Source: Rhizobacter sp.
GTDB taxonomy: Bacteria; Pseudomonadota; Gammaproteobacteria; Burkholderiales; Burkholderiaceae_C
NCBI GenBank assembly: GCA_021153565.1
Contig: JAJKJU010000127.1
Location: 1 to 51,015, forward strand
Direction of reading: 5' to 3'
Length of the DNA stretch: 51,015 nt
Shown one piece after another: positions 27,577-36,612 of the stretch. The notes beneath the pieces were generated by a model that worked only from the letters and a program-made list of their open reading frames with translations, made no database searches and was not told the origin of the DNA. Both the position numbers and the translations under genes were made by a program. The first letter of the stretch is position 1; each line of letters opens with the position of its first letter.

Positions 27577-28102
27577 GTAGACGCTCCCGCTCGCTCCCAC
27601 ACGTGGAGAATAGGAAGTGCCATCAGCACCAGCTTGGCGCGTCGTTTGGCCATCGCTATTGAAGGCCTGCCGAAGCGACACGCGACTAGCGCGCTCTTGA
27701 AAGCTCGAAGCACTCCCGGATTCCTCTCGCAAGGCGAGTCTACTTGTGATGAGCAGGCGTCCTGACATCGGGCCGCCGTGCCGTGTCGCAGGCTTGAGAG
27801 AAACGAGCGCTCTGAGGAGGAAACCTGCCATTCATTGCGTCACTGTGAATGGCAGCAACCGCTGCAATGATGACGCTCGCGGCGTCTTGGCGGTGATCAG
27901 CGGCTGGCTCACAGGTGCGAAGCGTTCATGACGGTCAGGGCAAGCGAGGCCGATAGGAACGTCAGTTGTGTGAAGCGTGATGCCTGCACCCTCTTCACAG
28001 TCTGGGCTTGCTTTCTGCAGGGTGCAGGTGAGCCCTTGAAGGTGCATTGCGGCTTGCAGTCAATGTTGTCCCGTTGCGCGCTTGATCAGTCCGAGGATGC
28101 GG
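27577..28102. promoter_or_regulatory. Leader region of the defence operon with a long hairpin
   Basis: This 526-base gap between the methyltransferase gene and hsdR has no gene I can support. A perfect 10-bp inverted repeat, CCTGCACCCT (27983-27992) and AGGGTGCAGG (28019-28028), brackets a 26-base loop. No T-run follows on the minus strand, so it is not an obvious terminator; it might be an operator or an RNA structure. I could not identify a convincing -35/-10 pair by eye. Confidence 0.3.
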
Positions 28103-28696
28103 CTACTTGACCGCCTCCAACTCCCACAGGAAGTGCGTCAACTTACCACTGCGTCCGCGATTCCATAGCCTGAGCTTTTGCCGCCAGCTGAGCGGCTTGG
28201 GCGCCAGCGAGTCGAGGTACACCACCCATTCCGTTCGCAGGGCGTTGAACCCACCGACGAATCCGTAGATGTGCCCCAGCGGCTTATCGCCCGAGAAATA
28301 TTCGTGCGAATGCGCGGTGATGATGTTGACGTGTGTCGGGTCCACGAATGCAGCCGGGCTTGGATACGCTGGAGTCAACGCATACAAGCGACCACCCGGC
28401 GCCAGCACGCGCCAGATTTCGTTCATCAGGTGGATGAACGGAAACCACGTCCCCTTGCCGTCCGGGGTGGTCAGCAATCGCGGCACGTGCTCGATGAAAT
28501 CGTAGGCCGATACCGAGCCGAAATGGTTGTCCGGGTATGGGATAGGGTCGAGCACAACGTTGGCACAGCGGAACTCCGCTTGCGGTGTCGATGGGAGCGG
28601 GCGAATGTCCACGCCGCAAAGGGCGCGGCGACCGTAGGGATTTCGCGGCGTCAGGCCGCAACCGAGGTCAAGGTGCCGGTCTGGAACTGAAGGCAT
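28103..28696 (-). CDS. Class I SAM-dependent methyltransferase
   Basis: 197 residues with motif I HLDLGCGLTPRNP near the N-terminus, the acidic GVDIRPLP strand, and DFIEHVPRLLTTPDG then IWRVLAPGGRLYALTPAY, the usual Rossmann methyltransferase landmarks. The substrate is not evident; as the last gene of a surface-glycan operon it most likely modifies a sugar or lipid precursor. GGAG lies six bases before the ATG. It is 18 bases after the glycosyltransferase gene on the same strand. Confidence 0.82.
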   Translation of the reverse strand: MPSVPDRHLDLGCGLTPRNPYGRRALCGVDIRPLPSTPQAEFRCANVVLDPIPYPDNHFGSVSAYDFIEHVPRLLTTPDGKGTWFPFIHLMNEIWRVLAPGGRLYALTPAYPSPAAFVDPTHVNIITAHSHEYFSGDKPLGHIYGFVGGFNALRTEWVVYLDSLAPKPLSWRQKLRLWNRGRSGKLTHFLWELEAVK

Positions 28697-28714
28697 CGGG
28701 TTCTCCGTGAAATA

Positions 28715-29713
28715 TCAGGGGTTCGCAGATGGCGCGGGGAATTGCGGATCGATGCCGGCAGCGACCAATGCAAGACGAATGTCTCGCGTGTGCCAACGCC
28801 AGCGCCAGCGCTTGAACGGGCTTCGGGCTTCGTCCCATAGCATGGCGGCATATCGCCAAGCGGCGCGCTCGCGCAGGCCGGTGGTCCAGCCCGAGCGCCT
28901 TGCATGTTCTATGAGGTGTCGAAGTGCCCGAGCATTGCCCACGCGCACGTGCTCAAAGCAGATGTCGGGATGCCGGGCCGCAATCAGCTTGCGGTTTTTG
29001 CGCATCAGTTCATGTTGCTCGCGCCCCATTCCCGAAAACGTGGCGCTGCCCACGTGGGCAACGAACACGTCCTCGGCGATCACCTGGTCGAAGCCGGCTT
29101 TCGCGAGCCGCAGGCTGAAGTCAAAGTCTTCGTAATAGCCCAGCCCGAATATCGGATCGAGCCCGTTCAGGTGCTGCCACACGCTGCGGCGCACTGCGAC
29201 GCAGAAGAAGTCGCTGCGGTAGGTCGGTGTGATCAAGCGGGTCGGCAAACGCATGGCCGCTTCGCCGATGCTGGCGACCCGGTCCATCGGCACGTCGGGC
29301 AATGGAAGTCGTTGGCCATTGCCCGCGGCGTTGGTCACGGGGCCTACCATGGCGACCTTTGCAGGCACGGCGTCAAGCGTCGCGAGCAGGGATTCGAGCG
29401 CACCCCGGGGAAACAGAGTGTCGCTGTTGACGAGGCACACCCATTCGCCATGTGCCGCTTCCACGCCAGCGTTCATTCCGCCGGCGAAACCAAGGTTCTT
29501 CGCTTGCGGCAGGAAGGCGATGCGTGAATCGCTCTTCGCTGCCTCGGCACACCGCGCGGCAGCACCATCGTCCGAGTTGTTGTCCACCAGGATCAACTCG
29601 ACCCGCGGATGCGACGGCGCATCGGCCAGCGTTTGAAGGCATGGCCCGGTCGTCGTGTCGAAACGCTTGAACGACAAGACAACCAGCGAGAGAAACGGTG
29701 CGGCCGTGCTCAC
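28715..29713 (-). CDS. Glycosyltransferase family 2 (rhamnosyltransferase-like)
   Basis: 332 residues from a GTG at 29713 that overlaps the upstream stop as GTGA. The GT-A fold is plain: SLVVLSFKRFD at the start, LILVDNNSDDG as the nucleotide-binding strand, KNLGFAGGMNAGVEAAHG and the metal-binding acidic motif in VNSDTLFP (the DXD equivalent), then GLGYYEDFDFSLRLAKAGF. The FAGGMNAG and GYYEDFDF blocks are typical of WbbL-like rhamnosyltransferases. It probably adds a sugar to a lipid-linked or LPS acceptor on the cytoplasmic face of the inner membrane. An ATG upstream inside the previous gene was rejected because the GTG gives exact coupling. Confidence 0.85.
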   Translation of the reverse strand: MSTAAPFLSLVVLSFKRFDTTTGPCLQTLADAPSHPRVELILVDNNSDDGAAARCAEAAKSDSRIAFLPQAKNLGFAGGMNAGVEAAHGEWVCLVNSDTLFPRGALESLLATLDAVPAKVAMVGPVTNAAGNGQRLPLPDVPMDRVASIGEAAMRLPTRLITPTYRSDFFCVAVRRSVWQHLNGLDPIFGLGYYEDFDFSLRLAKAGFDQVIAEDVFVAHVGSATFSGMGREQHELMRKNRKLIAARHPDICFEHVRVGNARALRHLIEHARRSGWTTGLRERAAWRYAAMLWDEARSPFKRWRWRWHTRDIRLALVAAGIDPQFPAPSANP

Positions 29714-30630
29714 CGCATGGCTTCCATGCGACGACGCCATCGCTTGATGCGTCGTGCGAAGCGCGACAAGGCCGAGCGGCTGTCGAGTGCGTCGAGTTCG
29801 TACTCCCAGTTGGACTGGTAACACGCGCCAAGAAACTGCTCGGCCAGTTTCTCAGGCGTCTCGCCCAAGCGCCGCATGACCAGCCATTGCCAGTCGTGGT
29901 GGTACACGCGAAACAAGGGCTCGATCGGCTCGACAGGAATGCTGCGGTACGCGAGCACGGCCTCGCCGTACCAGCGAATCTCGGTCGGGATGTGGTCGAT
30001 CGCGTCCCATAACGTCCATCCGCGCGGTGCGAAGAAGCGGTCATGCAGGTCGCTCCAGACGCGAGCCGACCAGATGAGCGGCTGCGGTCCGAAGTCGTAA
30101 TCGGGGCCGACACGTTCGAAGAGCGACTTCATGCGTTCGCTTTCTTCGCGGAAATGTTGGGCCACTTTCGAATGCCCGCGGTCGATGGCCAGCTGCAGCA
30201 AGTCGCGCGACTGGTGCATGAGCGTGTATGGGTGGCCCGCAGGGTGCAGGAAATTCGCACGAGCGATGTCGCGCAGGAACACCGTGTCCGAATCCACGCT
30301 GAGGTAGCTGGCGCAGCCGAGCAGCCGCCAAGCATCAGCCTTGATCACCTGCTGGGATCGATAGCCAGGCGTTCGATTCAGTCGATCCAGCAAGTTCGCG
30401 GATGCGGCCTGCGGATGGCTGCGCACCACGTCTTCATCTGTGACGAGTTCATACCGTTCACCAGCGAGCACTTCGCGAAAGACAGGCACGTCGCCTTTTG
30501 GCACGATGATGAAGATCGGAATCGCCTGCGGATTGTGTCGAGCCAGCGTGCCCAGCAGACGTTTCACACGCGCGGCATCGCCACGGTATGACTTGCACAC
30601 CAGCATGAAGTCTCGCTTGGCCTCAGGCAT
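29710..30630 (-). CDS. DUF6492 family protein, probable glycan-related
   Basis: 306 residues from the ATG at 30630, overlapping the preceding glycosyltransferase by eight bases. The start KRDFMLVCKSYRGDAARVKR, then SQQVIKADAWRLL and YLSVDSDTVFLRDI, with an Asp-Ser-Asp motif like the DXD of GT-A glycosyltransferases, match the uncharacterised DUF6492 group found in polysaccharide clusters. The C-terminus is Arg-rich. A glycosyltransferase role is inferred from the DXD-like motif and position. The frame is open 11 codons further upstream, but the internal ATG gives the family-like N-terminus. Confidence 0.72.
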   Translation of the reverse strand: MPEAKRDFMLVCKSYRGDAARVKRLLGTLARHNPQAIPIFIIVPKGDVPVFREVLAGERYELVTDEDVVRSHPQAASANLLDRLNRTPGYRSQQVIKADAWRLLGCASYLSVDSDTVFLRDIARANFLHPAGHPYTLMHQSRDLLQLAIDRGHSKVAQHFREESERMKSLFERVGPDYDFGPQPLIWSARVWSDLHDRFFAPRGWTLWDAIDHIPTEIRWYGEAVLAYRSIPVEPIEPLFRVYHHDWQWLVMRRLGETPEKLAEQFLGACYQSNWEYELDALDSRSALSRFARRIKRWRRRMEAMR

Positions 30631-31921
30631 GGTTTGCGGCGTCCACGATCTGCCGAACCGCATCGGCGACGGTCACTGGCGGTACGGTCACCTCGGGCAG
30701 CGCGTTGTCGCGCCAACGCTGGATGGCTGCTTCGAAGGCCGCGATGATGGCCGGCTGGTCCTTGCTCGGTGCGACGAAGCCGTCGTGTTCGAGTACCAGC
30801 GCGTCGAGCTGCGGGTTGGCGTAGGTCAGCGCCAGCACTGGACGGCGCGACCAGAAGTAGTCGTAAAGCTTGGACGGAATGTATTCAAGGCAATCCGACA
30901 GTTCGCCGTGGATCAGCAACAGAACGTCGCATTGCTGCATGCGCTGGATGACACGGGCGCGGCCAGACAGCCGCGTCTGCGGATCGAATTCGAGTCGGCC
31001 CATGGGCTTGATGACCTCGGACAGTTGCAGCGCTTGCATGACCTGCGCAGCCTCCGGGTCGAGCGAGCCGCCGTAGATCTCCAGACGCACGACCTCGCGC
31101 AACTCGGGCCGCAGTGCCAGTAGTGCCGCCAATGCGCGAAGTGCAGGAGCCAAGCTGCGGGTGGGCGAGAGTGATCCGAAATGACCAAAGACGCAATGGG
31201 GCCCCCGGACATGTTCGGTGCGCACAAGCGGCGGCTCTGCACCCGGCAGCACGACAATGCCTCGCTTGCCGAGTTCTGGATGACGCCTGTGAGCCGCTGC
31301 CAGCGCTCCATCGGTGAACCACCACGCCAGATCGGCGTGACGGCAAACGTAGCCTTCGAGTTTGGCAAGAAATCGCTCGTGGCGGTTGCGTGGCGCAACA
31401 CCTGGGAGGATCAGTGGATCGTGTATTTCGGCAATCCACTTGCACCCGGTCCATCGCTTGAGCCAATAGCCCGCCAGATGCGCCGAGAACACACCACCAG
31501 TGGTATAGACCAGTTCGACATCGCCCTTGTCGATGAGCCGCTTGCCATGAAATGCCGCCGGCAAGGCCCAGGACCACTGGCTGCGAACACCAGATGCCAG
31601 CCGCTCGAGCAGAATGAAGGGCGCCAGCAGAACACTCATCAGCATTGTGACGATGCGGTACGCGAGGCTTCGTCCCCATTTGCGCAGCAGCACGTGCCGA
31701 AGGTCGAATCGGATGCCGGCGGGGCCCCAAGGCAGCAGTTGCCGATGTTCAACGCTTTCGTCAGGCAGCCCCATCACGCTGCTCAGCACCACAGGATCGA
31801 TCCCCGCTGCGAGCAGGTGCGGAATCTTGTCGGTGATGGTGACGCTCTCCGCCCGCCCGTCCACGTTGTACGCATACGAGACGATCAACCATCGGCGTTT
31901 CGCCTTGGCAGGCGACGTCAT
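30623..31921 (-). CDS. Glycosyltransferase, GT-B fold (family 4-like)
   Basis: 432 residues from the ATG at 31921. The N-terminal domain has WLIVSYAYNVDGRAESVT and KGDVELVYTTGGVFSAHLAG, then WIAEIHDPLILPG; the C-terminal domain has VFGHFGSLSPTRSLAPAL and a late GELSDCLEYIPSKLYDYFWS with RRPVLALTY, as in GT-B enzymes where the final Glu-rich loop binds the nucleotide sugar. It likely transfers a sugar in LPS or exopolysaccharide assembly. The ATG overlaps the stop of the micro-ORF upstream (ATGA). A longer start in the same frame would run into msbA and was rejected. Confidence 0.8.
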   Translation of the reverse strand: MTSPAKAKRRWLIVSYAYNVDGRAESVTITDKIPHLLAAGIDPVVLSSVMGLPDESVEHRQLLPWGPAGIRFDLRHVLLRKWGRSLAYRIVTMLMSVLLAPFILLERLASGVRSQWSWALPAAFHGKRLIDKGDVELVYTTGGVFSAHLAGYWLKRWTGCKWIAEIHDPLILPGVAPRNRHERFLAKLEGYVCRHADLAWWFTDGALAAAHRRHPELGKRGIVVLPGAEPPLVRTEHVRGPHCVFGHFGSLSPTRSLAPALRALAALLALRPELREVVRLEIYGGSLDPEAAQVMQALQLSEVIKPMGRLEFDPQTRLSGRARVIQRMQQCDVLLLIHGELSDCLEYIPSKLYDYFWSRRPVLALTYANPQLDALVLEHDGFVAPSKDQPAIIAAFEAAIQRWRDNALPEVTVPPVTVADAVRQIVDAANHA

Positions 31922-32019
31922 CGGCCCGCTTTGGGCGCGCGGCCCATCAGGTAGAACTCGTCGTTCGGCAGGCTGCTCAACTCGGCCTCGGGAAAGCGGC
32001 TGATGGGATGCATCACCAT
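31918..32019 (-). CDS. 33-residue micro-ORF between msbA and a glycosyltransferase gene
   Basis: An ATG at 32019 is preceded by CAGGAG at seven bases and opens a 33-codon frame starting MVMHPISRFPEAELSSLPND and finishing FYLMGRAPKAGR. Its stop overlaps the glycosyltransferase start as ATGA, and it begins only three bases after the msbA stop, so ribosomes would pass straight through. The perfect placement argues for real translation. It could be a coupling leader, a small envelope peptide, or the left-over C-terminus of a lost gene. I do not recognise the sequence. Confidence 0.55.
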   Translation of the reverse strand: MVMHPISRFPEAELSSLPNDEFYLMGRAPKAGR

Positions 32020-32022
32020 GAT

Positions 32023-33795
32023 TCAACTCCTGAATTGCAGCGAATGCAGGCGAGCGTACAGCCCGCCTTGGGCCAGCAGTTGCGCATGCGTGCCTTGCTC
32101 GACGACGCGCCCGTTGTCCATGGTCACGATGCGATCTGCGCCTTCTATGGTGGACAGGCGGTGGGCGATGACAAGGCTGGTGCGGCCATGCATCAAGCGC
32201 TCGAGCGCCTGCTGCACGAGCCGCTCCGATTCGTTGTCGAGCGCGGACGTGGCCTCGTCGAGGATGAGGATGGGCGCATCTTTGAAGATGGCCCGCGCGA
32301 TGGCGAGGCGCTGGCGTTGCCCGCCCGAGAGCTGGCTGCCGTTGTGGCCGATCATCGAGTCCACGCCCTTGGGCAGGCCTTCGACGAAATCGAGCAGGTT
32401 CGCCGCGGCCAGCGCATCACGCACGCGTTCAGGATCGCCTCCGTTGCCTAGCGCGACGTTGGCGGCGACGGTGTCGTTAAACAGCACGACGTCCTGGCTG
32501 ACGAGTGCGAACTGGCGGCGAAGTGCGTAGACATCCCATTCGCGGATCGGCGTGCCGTCGAGGGACACGGTACCGCTCGTCGGGTCGAGGAATCGCGGCA
32601 GAAGATTCACGAGCGTCGACTTGCCAGCGCCGGACGGGCCGACCAGAGCGACCGTTTCTCCAGCCTGCAGCGACATGCTGACGCCGTCCAGCGCCGGCGG
32701 CTGGTCGTCGCGATAGCGCAAGGACACGTCGCGCAACTCGATGCGCCCAGCGGTGCGAGAGGGCGCGAAGCTGCCGCCGGTTTCGACGGGCGATTCATCG
32801 ATGAAGCTCACGCCGCGGTCGAGTGCGGCGAGCCCGCGTGTGAGCGGCCCCGACACTTCGGACAAATGCTTGATCGGCGTGATGAGTTGAAGCATCGTCG
32901 TCACGAACGCGACGAACGTGCCCACACTGTTCTGGTCATGCCCGCTTTGCCACAGCGCGGCGACGATCACCGCCGACAGCACAGTGGCCGCAACGATCTG
33001 CGTGATCGGCGTCATGACGGCGGCTGAGACGACGCCCTTGACGGAAACGCGCTGCAGTTGCTCGCTTGCGCGTTGGAAGCGGGACTTCTCCGTCTCTTCC
33101 GCTGCATGCAGACGCACGATGCGCCACGCCAGCACGTTCTCTTCGACCACATAGGCGAGGTCGTCGACGGCGCGCTGGCCTTGCACAGTGAGGCGATGCA
33201 GCCGCTTGCTGAGCACTTGCATGACAAGTGCAACCGGTGGGAACAAGATGGCCACGAAGAGCGTCAACTGCCAGTTGAGCCACAGCAGATAAGCCATCAA
33301 CGCGACGAGCCTGAGCGAATCGCTCGTCAGCGTCTGCACGGAGTTGACGAGTTGCTGTGTCCCGTTCTGAATCTCGAACGTGATGGTATTGACGAGACTG
33401 CTCGCGGAGTTGCGCGCAAAGAGGGCCGGCCGGGCATCCAGGAGGCGCCCGAACATCGACCGACGCATCGCAAGCATGGCGCGGTTGGACGCCCATGCAA
33501 GGCCGTATTGCGCGACGAAGCCTGCAATGCTTCGGATTGCGAAGAGACCGATCACGGCAAGTGGCACCTGCCACAGTGGAAAGCGATGCTGTGCGAAGCC
33601 GCGGTCGAGCAACTGTCTGAGCAGCTCGGGCACCAGTGGCTCAGTGGCAGCCGTGATCACGGTGCCGATCAAGGCCAGCAGCAGACCGCGCCGCGCAGTC
33701 GCGAAGAATGGAACGATGCGCTTTACACGCTGCAACAAAGTGCGTGCGGCGACAGCGCCAACGCGATCGGCGCCTTCAGTCGAAATTTCACTCAT
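32023..33795 (-). CDS. msbA: ABC transporter, MsbA-type lipid/LPS exporter
   Basis: 590 residues in the half-transporter order: about six membrane helices in the first 320 residues (e.g. GLLLALIGTVITAATEPLVP, LRLVALMAYLLWLNWQLTLF) and a C-terminal ATPase with Walker A GPSGAGKST, the Q-loop FALVSQDVVLFNDTV, signature LSGGQRQRLAIARA, Walker B ILILDEATSALD and switch VIAHRLST. It would flip lipid A-core or a similar glycolipid across the inner membrane as a homodimer. Its start overlaps the glycosyltransferase stop (ATGA), and the operon partners are glycan enzymes, which supports MsbA over a drug exporter. Confidence 0.88.
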   Translation of the reverse strand: MSEISTEGADRVGAVAARTLLQRVKRIVPFFATARRGLLLALIGTVITAATEPLVPELLRQLLDRGFAQHRFPLWQVPLAVIGLFAIRSIAGFVAQYGLAWASNRAMLAMRRSMFGRLLDARPALFARNSASSLVNTITFEIQNGTQQLVNSVQTLTSDSLRLVALMAYLLWLNWQLTLFVAILFPPVALVMQVLSKRLHRLTVQGQRAVDDLAYVVEENVLAWRIVRLHAAEETEKSRFQRASEQLQRVSVKGVVSAAVMTPITQIVAATVLSAVIVAALWQSGHDQNSVGTFVAFVTTMLQLITPIKHLSEVSGPLTRGLAALDRGVSFIDESPVETGGSFAPSRTAGRIELRDVSLRYRDDQPPALDGVSMSLQAGETVALVGPSGAGKSTLVNLLPRFLDPTSGTVSLDGTPIREWDVYALRRQFALVSQDVVLFNDTVAANVALGNGGDPERVRDALAAANLLDFVEGLPKGVDSMIGHNGSQLSGGQRQRLAIARAIFKDAPILILDEATSALDNESERLVQQALERLMHGRTSLVIAHRLSTIEGADRIVTMDNGRVVEQGTHAQLLAQGGLYARLHSLQFRS

Positions 33796-34568
33796 GCGGG
33801 GAACTCTGGCCGCCGAGCGGGACTCTGCAGGAACATCAATTTGATGTACTTGTAATAGGTGTATTCAGCGTTGTAGATCGCGAGCATCAATCCGTGCTGT
33901 CCGTCGAGAAGTCCGAGACGAAAAAAATATGTTCGAACAAATGCGAACAACCCCGCCAGGACGGCGCGGTGTACGCTCGCGGACTTTCCGCGTGCCTGCA
34001 TGTCGCGGGCATGGCCGCTCGAATAGCGGTTGAGCTTCTCGAGCACGTCGTTGATGTCGGGGTAGCTGTAGTGGACGAGGCTGGCCTCGAGTTCGCCAAT
34101 GCTGCCGTCGACCGTCATGTGTGCATGAAGAAAGTGGTCGGTAAACCCCGACAGCGCACGACGGCCCAATCGCAAGGTATGGTCCGGCCGCCAGCCCGAG
34201 TGGCGAATGTACTTGCCGCAGAACTCCGACATCCGAGGAATCCGATAACCGTCATGTGCCCCCGATCGAATCGCCTCCTGCACTTGCGCGCGAAGCGTGT
34301 CGGTGATGCGTTCGTCGGCATCGAGCGACAAGACCCAGTCGGTGGTGGCGAGGGAAAATCCGCGCGCCACCTGCAGGCCGTAGCCAGGCCAATCGGTGTG
34401 TACCACGCGCGCACCGGCGTGCTCTGCAAGGGCGGGTGTGCCGTCAGTGCTGCCGGAGTCGAGCACCAGTACAGAGTCGGCGAAGGACGCGCTGTGCACG
34501 CACTCGCCGATGTTGCGAGCTTCGTTCTTTGCGACGATGACAACGGTCAACGTGGGGGACACTGGCAT
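33792..34568 (-). CDS. Glycosyltransferase family 2, WaaE/KdtX-like LPS core enzyme
   Basis: 258 residues from the ATG at 34568. TLTVVIVAKNEARNIGECV and VLVLDSGSTDGTPALAEHAG open the GT-A fold; SLDADERITDTLRAQVQEAI contains the DADE acidic motif typical of WaaE-type LPS core glucosyltransferases; the C-terminus (FVRTYFFRLGLLDGQHGLML) is also family-like. It is the first gene of the minus-strand envelope operon and lies 61 bases from the divergent tolB start. GAGGAG is about 14 bases from the chosen ATG, rather far; an in-frame ATG at 34613 would leave only 16 bases to tolB. Confidence 0.85.
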   Translation of the reverse strand: MPVSPTLTVVIVAKNEARNIGECVHSASFADSVLVLDSGSTDGTPALAEHAGARVVHTDWPGYGLQVARGFSLATTDWVLSLDADERITDTLRAQVQEAIRSGAHDGYRIPRMSEFCGKYIRHSGWRPDHTLRLGRRALSGFTDHFLHAHMTVDGSIGELEASLVHYSYPDINDVLEKLNRYSSGHARDMQARGKSASVHRAVLAGLFAFVRTYFFRLGLLDGQHGLMLAIYNAEYTYYKYIKLMFLQSPARRPEFPA

Positions 34569-34629
34569 GGCGTGATCGACCGCTCCTCTATCATCAGATT
34601 GTCCACGATTCATTGAATATCAAGGCCCC

Positions 34630-35958
34630 ATGCCGATGGCGAACCTCTGTGCTCCTGCGTTCCTTCCTCGTCGATTCGTTCTGCGCGGCCTTGCCTGCCT
34701 CGCATTCGCGATCTCCGTCGCGCCTGCGATGGCCCAGTTCCGAGTCGAGATCTCGGGCGTGGGCGCCACCCAGGTGCCGGTGGTTGTGGCGAGATTCAGA
34801 GATGAAGACAAGGCCACGCAACAAGTCTCTTCCATCATCCGTGCGGACCTTGAGCGCAGCGGTCTTTTTCGCAACATCGACGCGCCAGGCGTGCTCGATG
34901 AGTTGGCGCAACCGCAAATGGCGGACTGGCGAGCCCGTGCCGCGGACGCCCTTCTGGGCGGCTCTGTCACGCGCTTGGCTGATGGCCGCTACGACGTCCG
35001 CGCAAAGCTCTGGGACGTGGTCAAGGGCAGCGAGATCGGCGCGCAGAACGCGACCGTGCATCCCAACGACCTGCGGCTCGCGGCACACCGCGTTGCCGAC
35101 TATGTGCATGAAAAGCTGACCGGCGAGAAGGGCGTGTTCTCGACGCGCATTGCCTACGTCGCCAAGGCCGGGAAGGCGAACTTCTTGCTTCGCGTGGCCG
35201 ACAGCGACGGCTACGACCCGAGCGGCAAGCCGGGCGGCGAAGGCGTGTTGAACAGCTCCGAGCCCATCATCTCGCCGACATGGTCGCCCGACGGCAAGGA
35301 ACTGGCCTACGTGTCGTTCGAGGACCAGAAGGCCGTGGTCTATGCGCAGGACATGGCGAGCGGCAGGCGCCGCGTCGTTGCGAACTTCCGCGGTTCAAAC
35401 AGCGCACCGGCCTGGTCGCCCGACGGGCAGACGATGGCACTCACGCTGTCGCGCGAAGGCGGCTCGCAGATCTATTTGGTGGGCCGCAACGGCGGAACGC
35501 CCAGGCGCCTCACCACGAGTTCTGCCATCGACACCGAACCCTGCTTTGCGCCCGACGGCCGCACCTTGTACTTCGTCAGCGACCGCGGCGGCAGCCCGCA
35601 GGTCTATCGCATGCCGGCTGCGGGTGGGGCCGCCGATCGGGTTACCTTCACGGGCAGCTACAACATCAGCCCCGCGATCAGCCCGGACGGCCGCACGATG
35701 GCCTTCATATCGCGCCAGGGCAACACCTTCCGCCTGCACACGCTCGACCTGCAAAGCGGCGCGGTCCAGGCGCTGACGGACACGAGCGACGACGAAAGCC
35801 CGAGCTTTGCGCCCAATGGACGACTCATCATCTACGCGACGAGGGCCGCGGGGCGGGATGTATTGATGACCACTACGCTCGATGGCAAGATCAAGGCACG
35901 CTTGGCGTCCACCACGCCCGACGTGCGCGAACCGGTGTGGGGGCCGTACGGGCGATAG
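34630..35958 (+). CDS. tolB: Tol-Pal system protein TolB
   Basis: 442-residue periplasmic beta-propeller of the Tol-Pal complex, which links outer membrane and peptidoglycan during division. A signal peptide (FVLRGLACLAFAISVAPAMA) is followed by the TolB N-domain (FRVEISGVGATQVPVVVARF) and repeated propeller blades seen as SPTWSPDGKELAYVSF, APAWSPDGQTMALTLS, CFAPDGRTLYFVSDRGG and ISPDGRTMAFISRQG. AAGG lies five bases before the ATG. It is followed by pal and cpoB on the same strand; tolQ, tolR and tolA are not in the window. Confidence 0.94.
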   Translation: MPMANLCAPAFLPRRFVLRGLACLAFAISVAPAMAQFRVEISGVGATQVPVVVARFRDEDKATQQVSSIIRADLERSGLFRNIDAPGVLDELAQPQMADWRARAADALLGGSVTRLADGRYDVRAKLWDVVKGSEIGAQNATVHPNDLRLAAHRVADYVHEKLTGEKGVFSTRIAYVAKAGKANFLLRVADSDGYDPSGKPGGEGVLNSSEPIISPTWSPDGKELAYVSFEDQKAVVYAQDMASGRRRVVANFRGSNSAPAWSPDGQTMALTLSREGGSQIYLVGRNGGTPRRLTTSSAIDTEPCFAPDGRTLYFVSDRGGSPQVYRMPAAGGAADRVTFTGSYNISPAISPDGRTMAFISRQGNTFRLHTLDLQSGAVQALTDTSDDESPSFAPNGRLIIYATRAAGRDVLMTTTLDGKIKARLASTTPDVREPVWGPYGR

Positions 35959-36001
35959 AGTCCCCGGATATTCGTTGGGGTCGAAAGACTCTGAAGCACA
36001 G

Positions 36002-36026
36002 GCGCCGGCAACTTGCAGACCGGCGC
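36002..36026 (+). promoter_or_regulatory. Hairpin in the tolB-pal spacer
   Basis: GCGCCGG (36002-36008) pairs with CCGGCGC (36020-36026) around an 11-base loop, 23 bases before the pal start. No T-run follows. It could moderate tolB read-through or protect the pal message; this is speculative. Confidence 0.35.
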
Positions 36027-36049
36027 ATCATCACTGAGAGGAAAGAACC

Positions 36050-36601
36050 ATGAAACTCATTCGTATCGCTCATTCGAGCCTGCTGGTTGTTGCCGCGTCG
36101 GCACTCGTCGCCGGCTGCTCGAGCGTCAAGCTTGACGACACCAAGCCGCCAGTTGTCTCCAAGGACATCAAGGATTCGAATGCAGGCAATGCGGGAGCCA
36201 CCACCGGCAATGCAGCACAGTCCCAAGTCACGCCGGTCGATGCCACCAAGAACCGCACCGCGTCCGATTCGAATCTCCCTCGCGTGGTGTATTTCGACTT
36301 CGACAGCTTCGTGGTGAAGGACGAGTTCCGACCTACCATTGATGCCAATGCCAAGGCCTTGGCCATTGACCGAAAGAAGAAGCTCGCCGTCGAGGGCCAC
36401 ACCGACGAGCGCGGCGGAAGCGAATACAACCTTGCACTTGGCCAGAAGCGCGCCGAAGCGGTCGTCAAGTCGCTGACGCTGCTGGGCGCCGACGACAAGC
36501 AGATCGAGGCCGTGAGCTTCGGCAAGGAGCGCCCTGCAGTTCAGGGCAGTGACGAAACGGCCTGGGCGAAGAACCGCCGTGCCGAACTCGTCAATCGCTG
36601 A
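36050..36601 (+). CDS. pal: Peptidoglycan-associated lipoprotein Pal
   Basis: 183-residue outer-membrane lipoprotein. The signal peptide ends in the lipobox LVAGC. After a Ser/Thr/Asn-rich linker the OmpA-like domain binds diaminopimelate of peptidoglycan: VVYFDFDSFVVKDE, then KLAVEGHTDERGGSEYNLAL and GQKRAEAV, with the Asp and Arg ligand residues in place. GAGAGGAAAG precedes the ATG. It partners with TolB. Order tolB-pal-cpoB is standard. Confidence 0.95.
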   Translation: MKLIRIAHSSLLVVAASALVAGCSSVKLDDTKPPVVSKDIKDSNAGNAGATTGNAAQSQVTPVDATKNRTASDSNLPRVVYFDFDSFVVKDEFRPTIDANAKALAIDRKKKLAVEGHTDERGGSEYNLALGQKRAEAVVKSLTLLGADDKQIEAVSFGKERPAVQGSDETAWAKNRRAELVNR

Positions 36602-36612
36602 TAGAGACAGTC

